From the NCBI GenBank assembly GCA_023356605.1, contig JAKQYE010000011.1, positions 1-48,980 of the forward strand: a stretch of 48,980 nt of DNA, read 5' to 3'. The stretch's first letter is position 1, and every line of letters starts with the position of its first letter. The position numbers were made by a program, and so were the translations under genes. This DNA is from Trichodesmium sp. MAG_R02 (GTDB taxonomy: Bacteria; Cyanobacteriota; Cyanobacteriia; Cyanobacteriales; Microcoleaceae). Shown here in pieces: positions 37,658-46,170 of the stretch. A model generated the notes under the pieces. It searched no databases, had not been told where the DNA came from, and was given only the letters and a program-made list of their open reading frames with translations.

Positions 37658-38606
37658 TAGTCGTTTTAATTAAGATTGAAATAAAAATTGAGTATAATAA
37701 AATTAAGTCAACTAAAAACTATTTTAAACTATGCCTTACAGTTTAGACTTCAGACAAAAAGTAATGTATTTTCTAGAAAATGGCAGTACGATAACCAAAA
37801 TAGCTCATACATTTGGGATAGGAAGAGCTTCGATATATAGATGGTTATCTCGCCCAATATTGTCAGCAACTAAGGTAAAAAGTCGTCAAAGAAAATTAGA
37901 TTGGAAAGAATTAGAAAAAGATGTCAAACAAAATCTAGAGTCGAGGGTTGTCAGACAGAGCTAAAAAATTTGGAGTTAATCAACCAGCTATATTTTATGC
38001 TTTAAAAAGAATGAATTTCCCTTGAAAAAAGAAACAACTTCGTTATAGAGAAAGAAATAGAGAAGAAAGGATAAAATATTATCAGCAAAGCTCAAAATTT
38101 TATCAAAAAATTTGGAAGTAAAAGCCTTGTATTTATAGATTAATCAGGATTTAAAGATAATCAAGACTGTATTTATTCCTAGTCAAAAAAAGGGAAAAAA
38201 GTTTATGGTGAGCAAGAGGGAAAACGAGGTAAAAGAGAAAATTTAGTAGCCGTTATAAGAAAAAAAGAAAAAGATTTAATAGCACCAATTATATTTAAAT
38301 TCACCCTAAATTCCGTGGGATTTGAACAATGGTTATCTCAATATTTATTACCATCATTAAAAAATCCCAGTGTACTGCTGCATGGATAATTCACCAATTA
38401 AACACGAAAAAACGTTATTAGAGAATTAGTAAAGGGGGTCACCAATTAATATTTTTGCCAAAAGACTCTCCTGATTTAAATGACATAGAATATGATTTTA
38501 GTGCATTAAAAAGAGCTAGAATGTATTCACATATCAATACATCTCTTGATTAAAATATTCGTAATTATTGTGCAAAATAGTGTCTTATTTTTATTTAAAA
38601 TAACTA
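37658..38606 (+). mobile_element. IS630-family element with both ends, transposase decayed
   Basis: About 949 bp with ends TAGTCGTTTTAATT and AAAATAACTA bounded by TA. The transposase starts at 37731 (MPYSLDFRQKVMYFLENGST, an HTH with ITKIAHTFGIGRASIYRWLS), is shifted at about 37945, and continues with KKFGVNQPAIFYALKRMNFP, then frames with stops (SGFKDNQDCIY region with the first Asp changed) to HQLIFLPKDSPDLNDIEYDF and NTSLD. It is the reference copy for MITE1 ends and for the fragments at 266-397, 36163-37044 and 45810-46170. Confidence 0.85.
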
Positions 38607-38689
38607 TATTTATGCTTATAGTTTATTCAAAAAAAACCAATTCATAGGCGGTAGATATACCGGAAGATACCATCGTCGAATTAAATATA

Positions 38690-38736
38690 TAGCAATCCTA
38701 TTTTATTTCACGAACACTCATAGGATTACTATATAT
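38690..38736. repeat. Short MITE4 derivative
   Basis: A 47-bp palindrome-like unit, tatagcaatcc ... ggattactata, holding the two ends of MITE4 with almost the whole inside deleted. Confidence 0.65.
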
Positions 38737-38925
38737 TCACTTTTACAGGACTTACGTAAAGGTACTACTTGTAGTATAAATATTTGAATTTATTGTCAAA
38801 AATGCACTATATATGGAGGCACTGCGTAAGTCCTGTTTTATTAATTTTTATTTGTAATTACTAACCCTTTTTTATCATATTTTTAACTATTTCCAAAAGT
38901 TTTAAATGAATAAATAATCAACATT
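38737..38925 (+). repeat. Dispersed repeat R5, 5' part, interrupted by MITE2
   Basis: tattcactttta, then after the MITE2 attaatttttatttgtaat and tactaaccctttttt to aaataatcaac match the complement of 6225-6340. Without the insertion the two parts join in register. Confidence 0.75.
38746..38835. repeat. MITE2 copy inserted in R5
   Basis: caggacttacgtaa ... tgcgtaagtcctg, 90 bp, flanked by TTTTA on each side (38741-38745 and 38836-38840). It is a second clean case of a 5-bp duplication and of the exact element ends. Confidence 0.9.
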
Positions 38926-39245
38926 GATTCCTAAATCTATACCTATTTAATTTTCGGTTTTCGGTAAATCTTCAGCAGATGTTTCTACTACAAAACTAAA
39001 AAAAATATCTATTAGTACTATCTTTAATAATAGTTACTGATGATGGGAGATTAGGGAGTGGTCTTGACCAATGTACTTTAAGCTTACCTACTAACGACTA
39101 TAATCTTGAATACCTAATGAGATGATTTGTTTCAATAGTCATTTATTATTAAGTAGTTATAAAAATTAATTCTATTTGCGTAGGGTTATACTTTGTACGG
39201 ATGTTGTCTGCAACCTCCGTACCTACTCCCTAAATTATGAATTTA
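38926..39245. other. Intergenic stretch, nothing recognised
   Basis: No gene, RNA gene or clear repeat was seen. Confidence 0.4.
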
Positions 39246-39539
39246 TTAAACTTCATAATCAACAACAGTTTTCTCTGTCAAAATTGGCATAATTAAAGTA
39301 TGAATAATCTCCTGGTGAAGAGCATTTTTGGCATAAGCATCAAGAGCTGCTTTATCCTTAACTTGAACTACCAAACCATTTTGAAATCCTTGAGAAAGTT
39401 CCGAAAAATTATCCCCGCAAGATAAATCAATTATTTCTGGAATTTTCCCTTTCATTCCTCTCAAAGCAGACATAACTGAGGCAATAGTTCCCGGCGAAGT
39501 ATCTGAGTGCCACTTGAATAAAACTATATGTACTATCAT
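39246..39539 (-). CDS. Dabb (stress-responsive A/B barrel) domain protein
   Basis: A 97-aa protein filled by one Dabb domain (ferredoxin-like dimeric alpha/beta barrel): MIVHIVLFKWHSDTSPGTIA, the helix SVMSALRGMKGKIPEI, the GDNFSELSQGFQNGLVVQVK strand region and the HQEIIHTLIMPILTEKTVVD end. Such proteins dimerise and often bind small ligands or act as cyclases or stress proteins in plants; no catalytic role can be read here. Single gene between repeat-rich intergenic stretches, no operon partners. Confidence 0.85.
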   Translation of the reverse strand: MIVHIVLFKWHSDTSPGTIASVMSALRGMKGKIPEIIDLSCGDNFSELSQGFQNGLVVQVKDKAALDAYAKNALHQEIIHTLIMPILTEKTVVDYEV

Positions 39540-39670
39540 CTAAATAAATCCCTCATTTCAGTTATCAATTATTAATTATCAATTATTAGTACCGACCGCT
39601 AAAGTCAGATCCTTAAAATCTAAAATTGAAGGTTTTTTTTCATCCCCTTAAAAGCCTAGGAAGCTTAATA

Positions 39671-39804
39671 TAGCAGTCCGTTGGAGGTTGCGACACTTCA
39701 ATAAGTAAATAAAACTTTTAAAACTCTTACCTATTCTCTATTCCCTGTTCCCTGTTCCCTAAAAAGGAGTGGGATTTTTGACACGAATACTCATAGGATT
39801 GCTA
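39671..39804. repeat. MITE4 copy 1
   Basis: tatagcagtccgttggaggt ... cactcataggattgctata. It contains the cyanobacterial-looking tract ctattccctgttccctgttccct. It pairs with copy 2 at 39897-40024 around a MITE1. Confidence 0.75.
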
Positions 39805-39896
39805 TATCGTTATTTAAAATAAGAATGGAAAACCTTTTTCTACTGAAACCTAGTTATAGCAAAAAATACTTGTCTCAACCTAAATTAAAATGACTA
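39805..39896. repeat. MITE1 copy between two MITE4 copies
   Basis: tcgttatttaaaataagaat ... taaattaaaatgacta, in opposite orientation to the 15994 copy. It is joined directly to the MITE4 ends on both sides through shared TA bases. Confidence 0.75.
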
Positions 39897-40024
39897 TAGC
39901 AGTCCGTGCATAGGTTGCGAGAAATCAAAAAGTAAATAAAACTTTTAAAACTCTTACCTCTTCTCTGTTCCCTATTCCCTAAAAACCAGTAGGATTTTTG
40001 CCACGAACACTCATAGGATTGCTA
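39897..40024. repeat. MITE4 copy 2
   Basis: tagcagtccgtgcataggtt ... cactcataggattgctata. About 85% like copy 1 by eye, with one ccctgttccct unit fewer. Confidence 0.75.
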
Positions 40025-40167
40025 TATAAATTGTTAACTATTGAGATTATTTAATTTTAATAATCACCAATTAAAGCAAAATTTTGTATAGCAAGGATTT
40101 GGCTATTCTGGTAAAGTTTACAACAATATGTAGTTGAAATGTTTAACAGCTTACCTTATTACTGTTG

Positions 40168-40301
40168 ATTAAATAACTATAAATGGACAGATTTACAGAA
40201 ACTACCGCCTAAAATTACCAGACCCGGTAATTATTGGTACTCCCATAGTTGGTCATGGTAAAGTTGCCGAAATTAAACCAGAAATTGTTAATTTTGATTA
40301 A
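40168..40301 (+). pseudogene. Possible coding fragment of unknown family
   Basis: One frame, without a start codon, reads NGQIYRNYRLKLPDPVIIGT, PIVGHGKVAEIKPEIVNFD and a stop. The composition is protein-like. It may be the end of a gene lost to the MITE cluster just upstream. Not recognised. Confidence 0.3.
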
Positions 40302-40478
40302 AATAGGCAAAGAGAATATTTAATGTCTTGGTAGTGGTGCATAGTAATGGTGAAAGATATGAGGTCGCGACAATTTTTCGCCATCCAGAGGGAGGGAAAA
40401 ACTCAAGATCAGAGCTGCAGAGTATGACTTTCGACTCAACAGTAAAACCTATAAAAGTTAAATACAGTTTAAATACAA

Positions 40479-41162
40479 ATGAATTATTTTCCACAAATAA
40501 CCCATATTATCTACGACTTAGACGGTTTACTTCTAGATACAGAGTCAATTCATGCTCAAGTAAACAAAGAAGTAACAAGCCGTTATGGCAAAATTTTCGA
40601 CAAACATATTAAATGTAAAATTACTGGCAGAAAATCTATTGATTCTGCAAGAAAAATTGTAGAACTATTAGAACTACCTGTCACTCCTGAAAATTATCTT
40701 CAACAAAGAAATATTCTCACATATCAACGCTTTCCTCAAGCGAAGCCAATGCCAGGTGCAGTTCGCCTTACCCAACATTTATATCAAAATAAAATTCCTC
40801 AAGCTGTAGCCACCAGTTCTTCCCGTGAACCATTTAATTTAAAAACAAAAAATTATCAAGAATGGTTCCAATTATTTGATTATATTGTTGTTGGAGATGA
40901 CCCTCATATCAAAGGTGGAAAACCAGCGCCAGATATTTTTTTAATAGCTGCTGAAAGATTAGGAGTTTCCACAGAAAAATGTTTAGTATTTGAAGATTCT
41001 GTAGCAGGAATGGAAGCGGCTTTAGCTGCTGGAATGTCAGTAGTTGTAGTTCCGGATCCTGACATGGATAAACACTTATTTCATTCAGCTCATCAAATTC
41101 TCAATTCTCTCACAGAATTTCAACCCCACTTGTGGCAACTACCATCGTTTTTATCAATATGA
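40479..41162 (+). CDS. HAD-superfamily phosphatase (HDHD1/GS1-like)
   Basis: A 227-aa haloacid dehalogenase-type phosphatase with motif I YDLDGLLLDTE (12-22, nucleophile Asp13 and acid/base Asp15), motif II ATSSS, motif III Lys in GGKPAPDIF and motif IV VFEDSVAGMEAA. A helical cap domain lies between motifs I and II. The order and the DLDGLLLDTE form fit the GS1/HDHD1 group (pseudouridine-5'-phosphatase and sugar-phosphate phosphatases); the exact substrate cannot be told. Starts at ATG 40479 with no clear ribosome site. Followed by a 176-base gap and the secreted-protein gene on the same strand. Confidence 0.85.
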   Translation: MNYFPQITHIIYDLDGLLLDTESIHAQVNKEVTSRYGKIFDKHIKCKITGRKSIDSARKIVELLELPVTPENYLQQRNILTYQRFPQAKPMPGAVRLTQHLYQNKIPQAVATSSSREPFNLKTKNYQEWFQLFDYIVVGDDPHIKGGKPAPDIFLIAAERLGVSTEKCLVFEDSVAGMEAALAAGMSVVVVPDPDMDKHLFHSAHQILNSLTEFQPHLWQLPSFLSI

Positions 41163-41338
41163 CTTATAGAGTATGTATTTTTAGAATAGGTGTCACATAA
41201 TCTAGATATAAATTATAACTACTCCCTACTCCCTAAGCCTAAGCACAAAAATCATATCCACCTTTCAGTAACACCTTGAAATAGTGATAATATATCTGGA
41301 AAATAGTTTTTTATTTATACAAATCCACTAAAATAATA

Positions 41339-42040
41339 ATGGTATTTACTAAATATATTCGTTTTGTTTATTTCACATTCGGCTTGATTCTTCCGAGCTT
41401 GGTAGCTTTGACATTTTTACAACTACCACTTAATGCTCAACCTGAGGAGAATGTAGAGTTAGAAAAATCTTCTCCTATTCCAGTCACACCAACACTACCT
41501 ACCCAAACTGAAGTAGAGTCAGAGAAAACTTCTCCTATGCCAGTCATACCAATAGCACCTACCCAACCAGAAAATGCTCGTCCTTTAGATCCACAAAATA
41601 GTCTTCTTAGTCTCCAGGGTGGCCAACGTTTAATGAAGGAAGCTGACAATGCCATTACTTCCGAGAATTATGATTTAGCTAACCAGAAACTGCAAGAAGC
41701 TCGTCAAATATTTAATCAACTTTCTAATTTCCATAGTCAATTAGCTGCTAGTTTTTCTGGTATTGATAATCGTCTGGCAGATAGCCAACGTACTAAAGCC
41801 CTAGAAACAGCCCAAATGAGAGACCAAGCTACTTATCAGTTAGCCCTTGTCCATCGGGCCCAGAATCAACCTGAACTAGCAGTACCATTACTGGTTCAAA
41901 TTATTAGCTCCCAGCAACCGACTCGTGATTTAGGAAAAAAAGCTTACCAGCAGTTACTAGAGTTAGGATTTGTTGATATTCCTTATCCTAGGACTTCTGG
42001 AGATGGCCAATCTCCAGCGTCATCCCAGTCTCTTAATTAA
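41339..42040 (+). CDS. Secreted protein with Pro-rich linker and helical domain
   Basis: A 233-aa protein. Residues 1-32 form a signal peptide (IRFVYFTFGLILPSLVALTF, likely cleavage after LNA). Then two similar Pro-rich units (KSSPIPVTPTLPTQ and KTSPMPVIPIAPTQ) and a helical, TPR-like part (QRLMKEADNAITSENYDLAN, LALVHRAQNQPELAVPLLVQ). Probably periplasmic or outer-membrane associated; the helical repeats suggest a binding role. Conserved next to bolA and the glutaredoxin gene in my recollection of cyanobacterial genomes, but I cannot verify it. It ends 36 bases before bolA, so they may be cotranscribed. Confidence 0.7.
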   Translation: MVFTKYIRFVYFTFGLILPSLVALTFLQLPLNAQPEENVELEKSSPIPVTPTLPTQTEVESEKTSPMPVIPIAPTQPENARPLDPQNSLLSLQGGQRLMKEADNAITSENYDLANQKLQEARQIFNQLSNFHSQLAASFSGIDNRLADSQRTKALETAQMRDQATYQLALVHRAQNQPELAVPLLVQIISSQQPTRDLGKKAYQQLLELGFVDIPYPRTSGDGQSPASSQSLN

Positions 42041-42076
42041 AATGTAGAATGGCAGTATTTTCTTAGGGGAAAAATT

Positions 42077-42334
42077 ATGAATCTAGAGCAAGTTGAGTCA
42101 ATGATTAAAGCTAAGTTACCAGATGCTCAGGTACAAGTCCAAGATTTAACAGGGGGCGGGGACCATTTACAGGCTATTGTTGTTTCCTCTGAATTTGAGG
42201 GGAAAACCCTCGTGAAACAACATCAAATGGTTTACGCTGCTGTACGAGAACCAATGGCTTCTGAAGCTATCCATGCTTTAGCTTTGAAAACTTATACTCC
42301 TCAAGAGTGGAAAACCGCAGGACAAACTGGTTGA
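42077..42334 (+). CDS. BolA family protein
   Basis: An 85-aa BolA-like protein ([33 protein letters not shown]) with the His residues that, in other BolA proteins, coordinate a [2Fe-2S] cluster together with a CGFS glutaredoxin. The CGFS glutaredoxin gene follows 322 bases later on the same strand, supporting this pairing in Fe-S cluster storage, delivery or iron sensing. It starts at ATG after aggggaaa. A MITE2 sits between the two genes. Confidence 0.9.
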   Translation: MNLEQVESMIKAKLPDAQVQVQDLTGGGDHLQAIVVSSEFEGKTLVKQHQMVYAAVREPMASEAIHALALKTYTPQEWKTAGQTG

Positions 42335-42450
42335 TTTCTGCTTTTGGGTTACAAGGTAGACAGGATTATTTGGCTACATTAAGCCATAATTAATTAATTC
42401 TCATAATTTGCTATTAAACATCAGGCAAATTAATAGTTTCTATAATCAAA

Positions 42451-42550
42451 AGGACTTACGCACCTAAACAAGAAACCGGGTTTATGGCCCTGATTATTGT
42501 TTTTCAAACTATGAAATTTCTTTGATCAACCCGGTTTATGCGTAAGTCCT
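42451..42550. repeat. MITE2 variant between bolA and the glutaredoxin gene
   Basis: aggacttacgcacc ... atgcgtaagtcct, 100 bp. The inside differs from other copies and holds a second inverted pair (aaccgggttta and caacccggttta), giving a long cruciform or RNA hairpin. A related degenerate copy is at 44212-44330. Confidence 0.85.
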
Positions 42551-42656
42551 AATTAAGAAGCGATCGCCTATCACTTAAGCATATCAACCATAAATTAGGG
42601 CTATCTAAATAGTGAATGCCGATGGCTTCGATGATCATCTATTTGAGGAAAGAAAT

Positions 42657-42992
42657 ATGAATCTAACACCAGAATTAAAAGCAAAAATCGATGAGTTAGT
42701 TAAAAATAATAAAGTTATGGTTTTTATGAAGGGTAATAAGTTGATGCCTCAATGTGGTTTTTCCAATAATGTGGTTCAAGTCTTGAATACTTTAGGAGCA
42801 ACCTATGAAACTTATGATGTATTAACAGATCCAGACATTCGTCAAGGGATCAAGGAGTATTCTGATTGGCCTACAATTCCTCAGGTTTACGTCGATGGAG
42901 AATTCTTGGGAGGTTCTGATGTGATAACTACAATGTACAAAGAGGAAAAAGAAGAGCTAGAGCAAAAGCTAGCAGTTGCTTCAGCTTCCTAG
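42657..42992 (+). CDS. grxD: Monothiol glutaredoxin of CGFS type (Grx4/GrxD)
   Basis: A 111-aa CGFS glutaredoxin: MVFMKGNKLMPQCGFSNNVV (active-site Cys33), the WPTIPQVYVDGEFLGGSDVI part with cis-Pro and the GG glutathione-binding end. Such proteins bind [2Fe-2S] with glutathione and move clusters, often with BolA. The start at 42657 was chosen because gaggaaag lies just before it and the reading aligns with the family; the longer reading from GTG 42612 adds 15 unlikely residues. Probably expressed with bolA unless the MITE2 in between ends or starts transcription. Confidence 0.93.
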   Translation: MNLTPELKAKIDELVKNNKVMVFMKGNKLMPQCGFSNNVVQVLNTLGATYETYDVLTDPDIRQGIKEYSDWPTIPQVYVDGEFLGGSDVITTMYKEEKEELEQKLAVASAS

Positions 42993-43011
42993 AAATCTGA
43001 ACATTTACCGA

Positions 43012-43069
43012 AAAATTGGGTTTAAAAAGTTTCCCAAGAAGGATAAGGCTTTAAACCCAATTTTTTTCG
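43012..43069. terminator. Bidirectional intrinsic terminator
   Basis: aaattgggtttaaa (43013) and tttaaacccaatttttt (~43050) form a 14-bp stem with T runs at the ends on both strands. It lies between the convergent glutaredoxin and DUF6761-like genes and can end both transcripts. Confidence 0.85.
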
Positions 43070-43074
43070 CTAAT

Positions 43075-43326
43075 TTAATACAAATCTAATTCTGGTTGAG
43101 TTTGTAATGGTATTTCAAAATTTGAAGGGTCATATATGTAGCGAGTTGTTTCTTCCTCCAGTCTATTGATTAAAAATGGTTCGATCGCTTTAGAGGTTCT
43201 TAAGGATGTTAGGTAGCCATCTATATATATACGCATTTCCTCATAGCGATAACCACGGTTCCACATTTCGACGAGGGCGTCGGTTAGTTTTTGATAGTGG
43301 CGGATTGTTAGAGTGTCAGTTAACAT
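43075..43326 (-). CDS. Conserved cyanobacterial DUF6761-like protein
   Basis: An 83-aa, all-soluble protein with the cyanobacterial pattern TIRHYQKLTDALVEMWNRGY, RIYIDGYLTSLR and ETTRYIYDPSNFE. I recognise the family as DUF6761, known only from cyanobacteria as far as I know. No catalytic motif or membrane helix. The size suggests a small binding protein. It ends on the shared terminator with the glutaredoxin gene and has a ~1.1-kb gene-free region upstream. Confidence 0.8.
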   Translation of the reverse strand: MLTDTLTIRHYQKLTDALVEMWNRGYRYEEMRIYIDGYLTSLRTSKAIEPFLINRLEEETTRYIYDPSNFEIPLQTQPELDLY

Positions 43327-43759
43327 TATTTTTGTCTTCTCAGAATAATGGTTATCTTTACGTTATTAGAACCTAGTTTTAGGTTAATGCTATTTTCTTT
43401 TTAATGCAACTTGTACCATTTGTTTTTAAGATTAGTTTTAACCTACTCGAGTGCAGGTGTGACAAACGACAATAACACTTATGCATATAATGGGCACTTT
43501 CTTACACTCTTGAAATTCAACTACTTCCATCTTAAAACAATTTTCGGAGGCTTTTCAAATCTCTAGTAGAGTTATAAATTTTTGTCCTAGTTTGTCTTCC
43601 CTCTAAAATATATTTCTTCTTTTTCCATTAATCTTAGGCAAAAATATCAACATCTTGACTTAGAAAAAATATAAAATATGTGATGGTTATAGTAACTAGA
43701 CAGTGGGAAGTCCTGGGGATAACTCTTGCTAGATAAGGCTTAGAGCTATCTCAAGTTTA
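43327..43759. other. Intergenic stretch, nothing recognised
   Basis: No gene or repeat was recognised. The promoter of the DUF6761-like gene should lie in its first part. Confidence 0.35.
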
Positions 43760-43848
43760 TAGTTATTTTAATTTATGTTGATACGATTTTTTATTGCTAT
43801 AACTAAGTTTTAGCAGAAAAAATGTGCCATTCTTATTTGAAATAACTA
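43760..43848. repeat. MITE1 copy
   Basis: tagttattttaatttatgt ... tcttatttgaaataacta, bounded by TA (43758-43759 and 43849-43850). Full length with the internal hairpin gctataactaagttttagc. Confidence 0.85.
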
Positions 43849-44211
43849 TAGAAACTCTCAAACAAAAAACTATAAATGCTGTAAGCCTATTCCTGTAATA
43901 CTTTTAGTCTTTAAAGCAAATAGTTTTTTAGGAGAACTTTGCACTCTCGAGTTATAGTGAATATATGCCAAATAATAATCAGAAAAGACCTTGGGATACA
44001 TTTGGGTTAGAGAAATACTCGGAATAAACAAAACCTTAAGTCCTTGTAGGGTGAGTTAGGTAAACTAAGAATCTGTAGTTATTCGTAATCCTATACACAC
44101 CCTAACCCACCAAATGGCAAGTTTTTACTCAAGAATGTCCTTTATAAACCCTTTTTCAGTATTCAGAATTCCTCAAAGCATAACTTGCTAAACATTTAGA
44201 GTTATAAATTC

Positions 44212-44330
44212 CAGACTTACCCATCCAAACAAAAAACTGGGTTTATTTCCTTGATTATTGTTTTTCTAATAGACTTTTGGGGGAAACTAATTTTTGACCC
44301 AGATATTCCAAAGGTTTGAGATTAATTATC
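44212..44330. repeat. Degenerate MITE2-like copy
   Basis: cagacttacccatccaaaca and gggtttatttccttgattat match the left half of the variant at 42451-42550. The right end is decayed (aatttttgacccagatattcc). The rest of 43849-44464 shows no gene, and the promoter of the response-regulator gene is probably in its last part. Confidence 0.55.
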
Positions 44331-44464
44331 ACAAAGGTCTAATGAAGAAGTTTTTTACATAGAATTCTTGAGTCAGAGTAACGTCTGTTACAAAAACACT
44401 AAAATAATTTATGGTAGTTTAATACATATTAACACATAGTAAAGATATACAGGAAGTTATTTAA

Positions 44465-45223
44465 GTGGGAGATGCTTGTATTTTAATTGTAGAAGGGAAT
44501 CCACATCTGCGGTCCTTACTTGGTTGGCATTTGCAGCAATCAGAGTACTGGATACATCAGTCAGCAAATGTTGATCATGCAAAAAAATTAATATACGCTC
44601 ATTGCCCAAGTCTCGTGATTATGGAAACTGATCTACCAGATGGAAATAGTCTACAATTTTGCCAATGGCTTCAGCAACAGCAACAGTGCTTAATTTTGAT
44701 GCTATCCTCACGGAAAACTGAAGCAGATATTGTAGCAGGGTTAAAGTCAGGAGCAGATGATTACATCACAAAGCCTTTTGGTATGCAAGAGTTTATGGCA
44801 AGGGTAGAAGCACTACTACGTCGTCGCAGGAATATTAGTTGTCCCCCACCCATTAGTTTAGATTATGGTGATTTGATTATTGATTTAGTACACCGTAGAG
44901 TTATCTTAAAGGGTAATTTGATTGATTTAACCCCGCAAGAATTTAATCTTTTCTATGTGTTAGCTCAAGCAGAGGGAATACCCCTTACTCGTTCAGAATT
45001 ACTGCATAGGGGGTGGCCAGATTCTATAGATAATCCTCGTACTATAGATACTCATGTACTATCCCTGCGGAAAAAAATTGAAATCGACCCTCGCCAACCT
45101 AGTCTAATTCAAACAGTTAGAAATGTTGGTTACAGACTTAATAGAGAAATTTTAACTACTGATAAATGGAAGAGTGATTATCAAAAGAGTTACAAACAAC
45201 CTCAAAAAGTTGCACCAGCTTAA
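44465..45223 (+). CDS. OmpR-family response regulator with atypical receiver
   Basis: A 252-aa DNA-binding regulator. The receiver domain (1-120) lacks key acidic residues: the first pair is Glu10-Gly11 (ILIVEGNPHLR) instead of D/E-D, and the phospho-acceptor is Glu54 (LVIMETDLPDG). Ser81 and Lys103 (YITKPF) are kept. The OmpR/PhoB winged helix follows (~128-228, with LTPQEFNLFYVLAQAEG and TIDTHVLSLRKKIE, VRNVGYRL). A receiver with Glu in place of Asp probably cannot be phosphorylated normally and may be constitutively active or controlled otherwise, as in other atypical cyanobacterial regulators. The GTG start is supported by aggaag nine bases upstream; no ATG precedes it in frame. No kinase gene is adjacent. 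Confidence 0.88.
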   Translation: MGDACILIVEGNPHLRSLLGWHLQQSEYWIHQSANVDHAKKLIYAHCPSLVIMETDLPDGNSLQFCQWLQQQQQCLILMLSSRKTEADIVAGLKSGADDYITKPFGMQEFMARVEALLRRRRNISCPPPISLDYGDLIIDLVHRRVILKGNLIDLTPQEFNLFYVLAQAEGIPLTRSELLHRGWPDSIDNPRTIDTHVLSLRKKIEIDPRQPSLIQTVRNVGYRLNREILTTDKWKSDYQKSYKQPQKVAPA

Positions 45224-45701
45224 CTAGTTATCAGCTTTTAGTGGCTAGCCTTCCAGGGATAAAATGTGTTAAGAACTTTGAGTAGCTTTTGGTTAGAATA
45301 CTAGGTAACTATTGCAACTAATGGTTTAGGAGAGGTTGAAATCCCTTTATGTCAAGCTAGGTTGGATACTTGTTGTATAATTATATGGTTGGGTGAGATG
45401 GGGAAATGATACCAAGTCCGCATATAATTATTAAGGTCAATAAGGATTATACCATAGTAGCCATTTTAATAATTGGTATTAATACCAAGTCACCTTCATG
45501 AAAAGCTAGTTGATCGAAAGTCTTCTTAATCCTTATGCTTCTTGGCTCTAGGGTAAGTACCTTATCCCATTTAGTATGAGGGAATTCTCAGCTAAAAAAA
45601 TTTATATTATCGTTATTTAAGAACAGAGTCTTTAGATTCACAAGATTTATGGGGTAATGTTAAAGAATAATTGGTTTGCTGATACAGTAGTCTATTTAAT
45701 T
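45224..45701. other. Intergenic stretch, nothing recognised
   Basis: No gene is visible. It contains two similar short tracts (ataccaagtc, 45410 and 45481) that look like decayed repeats. Confidence 0.35.
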
Positions 45702-45791
45702 TAGGACTTACGCAACGGCACTATGTATAGTGGCAATATCTTGAAAATGATAATTTTTTGCACCATATATAGCGGTACTGCGTAAGTCCTG
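45702..45791. repeat. MITE2 copy
   Basis: taggacttacgcaacggc ... tactgcgtaagtcctg, flanked by TAATT on both sides (45697-45701 and 45792-45796). It is nearly the complement of the copy at 2305-2392. Confidence 0.9.
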
Positions 45792-45809
45792 TAATTTTTA
45801 AAGAATGAA

Positions 45810-46170
45810 AATTACTAGAAAAAAAACAACTTTGTTATAGAGAAAGAAATAGAGAAGAAAGGATAAAATATTATCAGCTTTCCCTCGAAATTTTATCAAA
45901 AAATTCGGAAGTAAAAGCCTTGTATTTATGGATGAATCAGGATTTGAAGATAATCAAGACTGTATTTATGTCTGGTCAAATGGTGAGCAAGAGGGAAGAC
46001 GAGGTAAAAGAGAAAATTTAGTAGCCGGGAGAAGAAAAAAGGAAAAAGATTTAATAGCACTAATTATATTTAAAGGAAATCTAAATGCCGTGGGATTTGA
46101 ACAATGGTATGATCAACATTTATTACCATAATTAAAAATTCCCAGTGTGCTGCTGCACGGATAATTCACC
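45810..46170 (+). pseudogene. Internal fragment of an IS630 transposase gene
   Basis: Starts in a stretch matching 38030-38060 (aacaactttgttatagagaa) and continues GSKALYLWMNQDLKIIKTVF-like frames. The clearest part reads MDESGFEDNQDCIYVWSNGE (first catalytic Asp), then KRENLVAGRRKKEKDLIALI, NAVGFEQWYDQHLLP. The second Asp region is broken (QCAAARIIHQ) and both TIRs are missing. This copy keeps the first Asp that the 37658 copy has lost. Confidence 0.8.

Noticed and set aside
36163-38606. A complete composite transposon
   Set aside because: The left IS630 copy lacks its inner end and no matching target repeats were seen outside; kept only as a possibility.
40328-40612. A plus-strand frame of 94 codons overlapping the HAD gene
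   Set aside because: It runs into the clear HAD gene in another frame and shows no domain.
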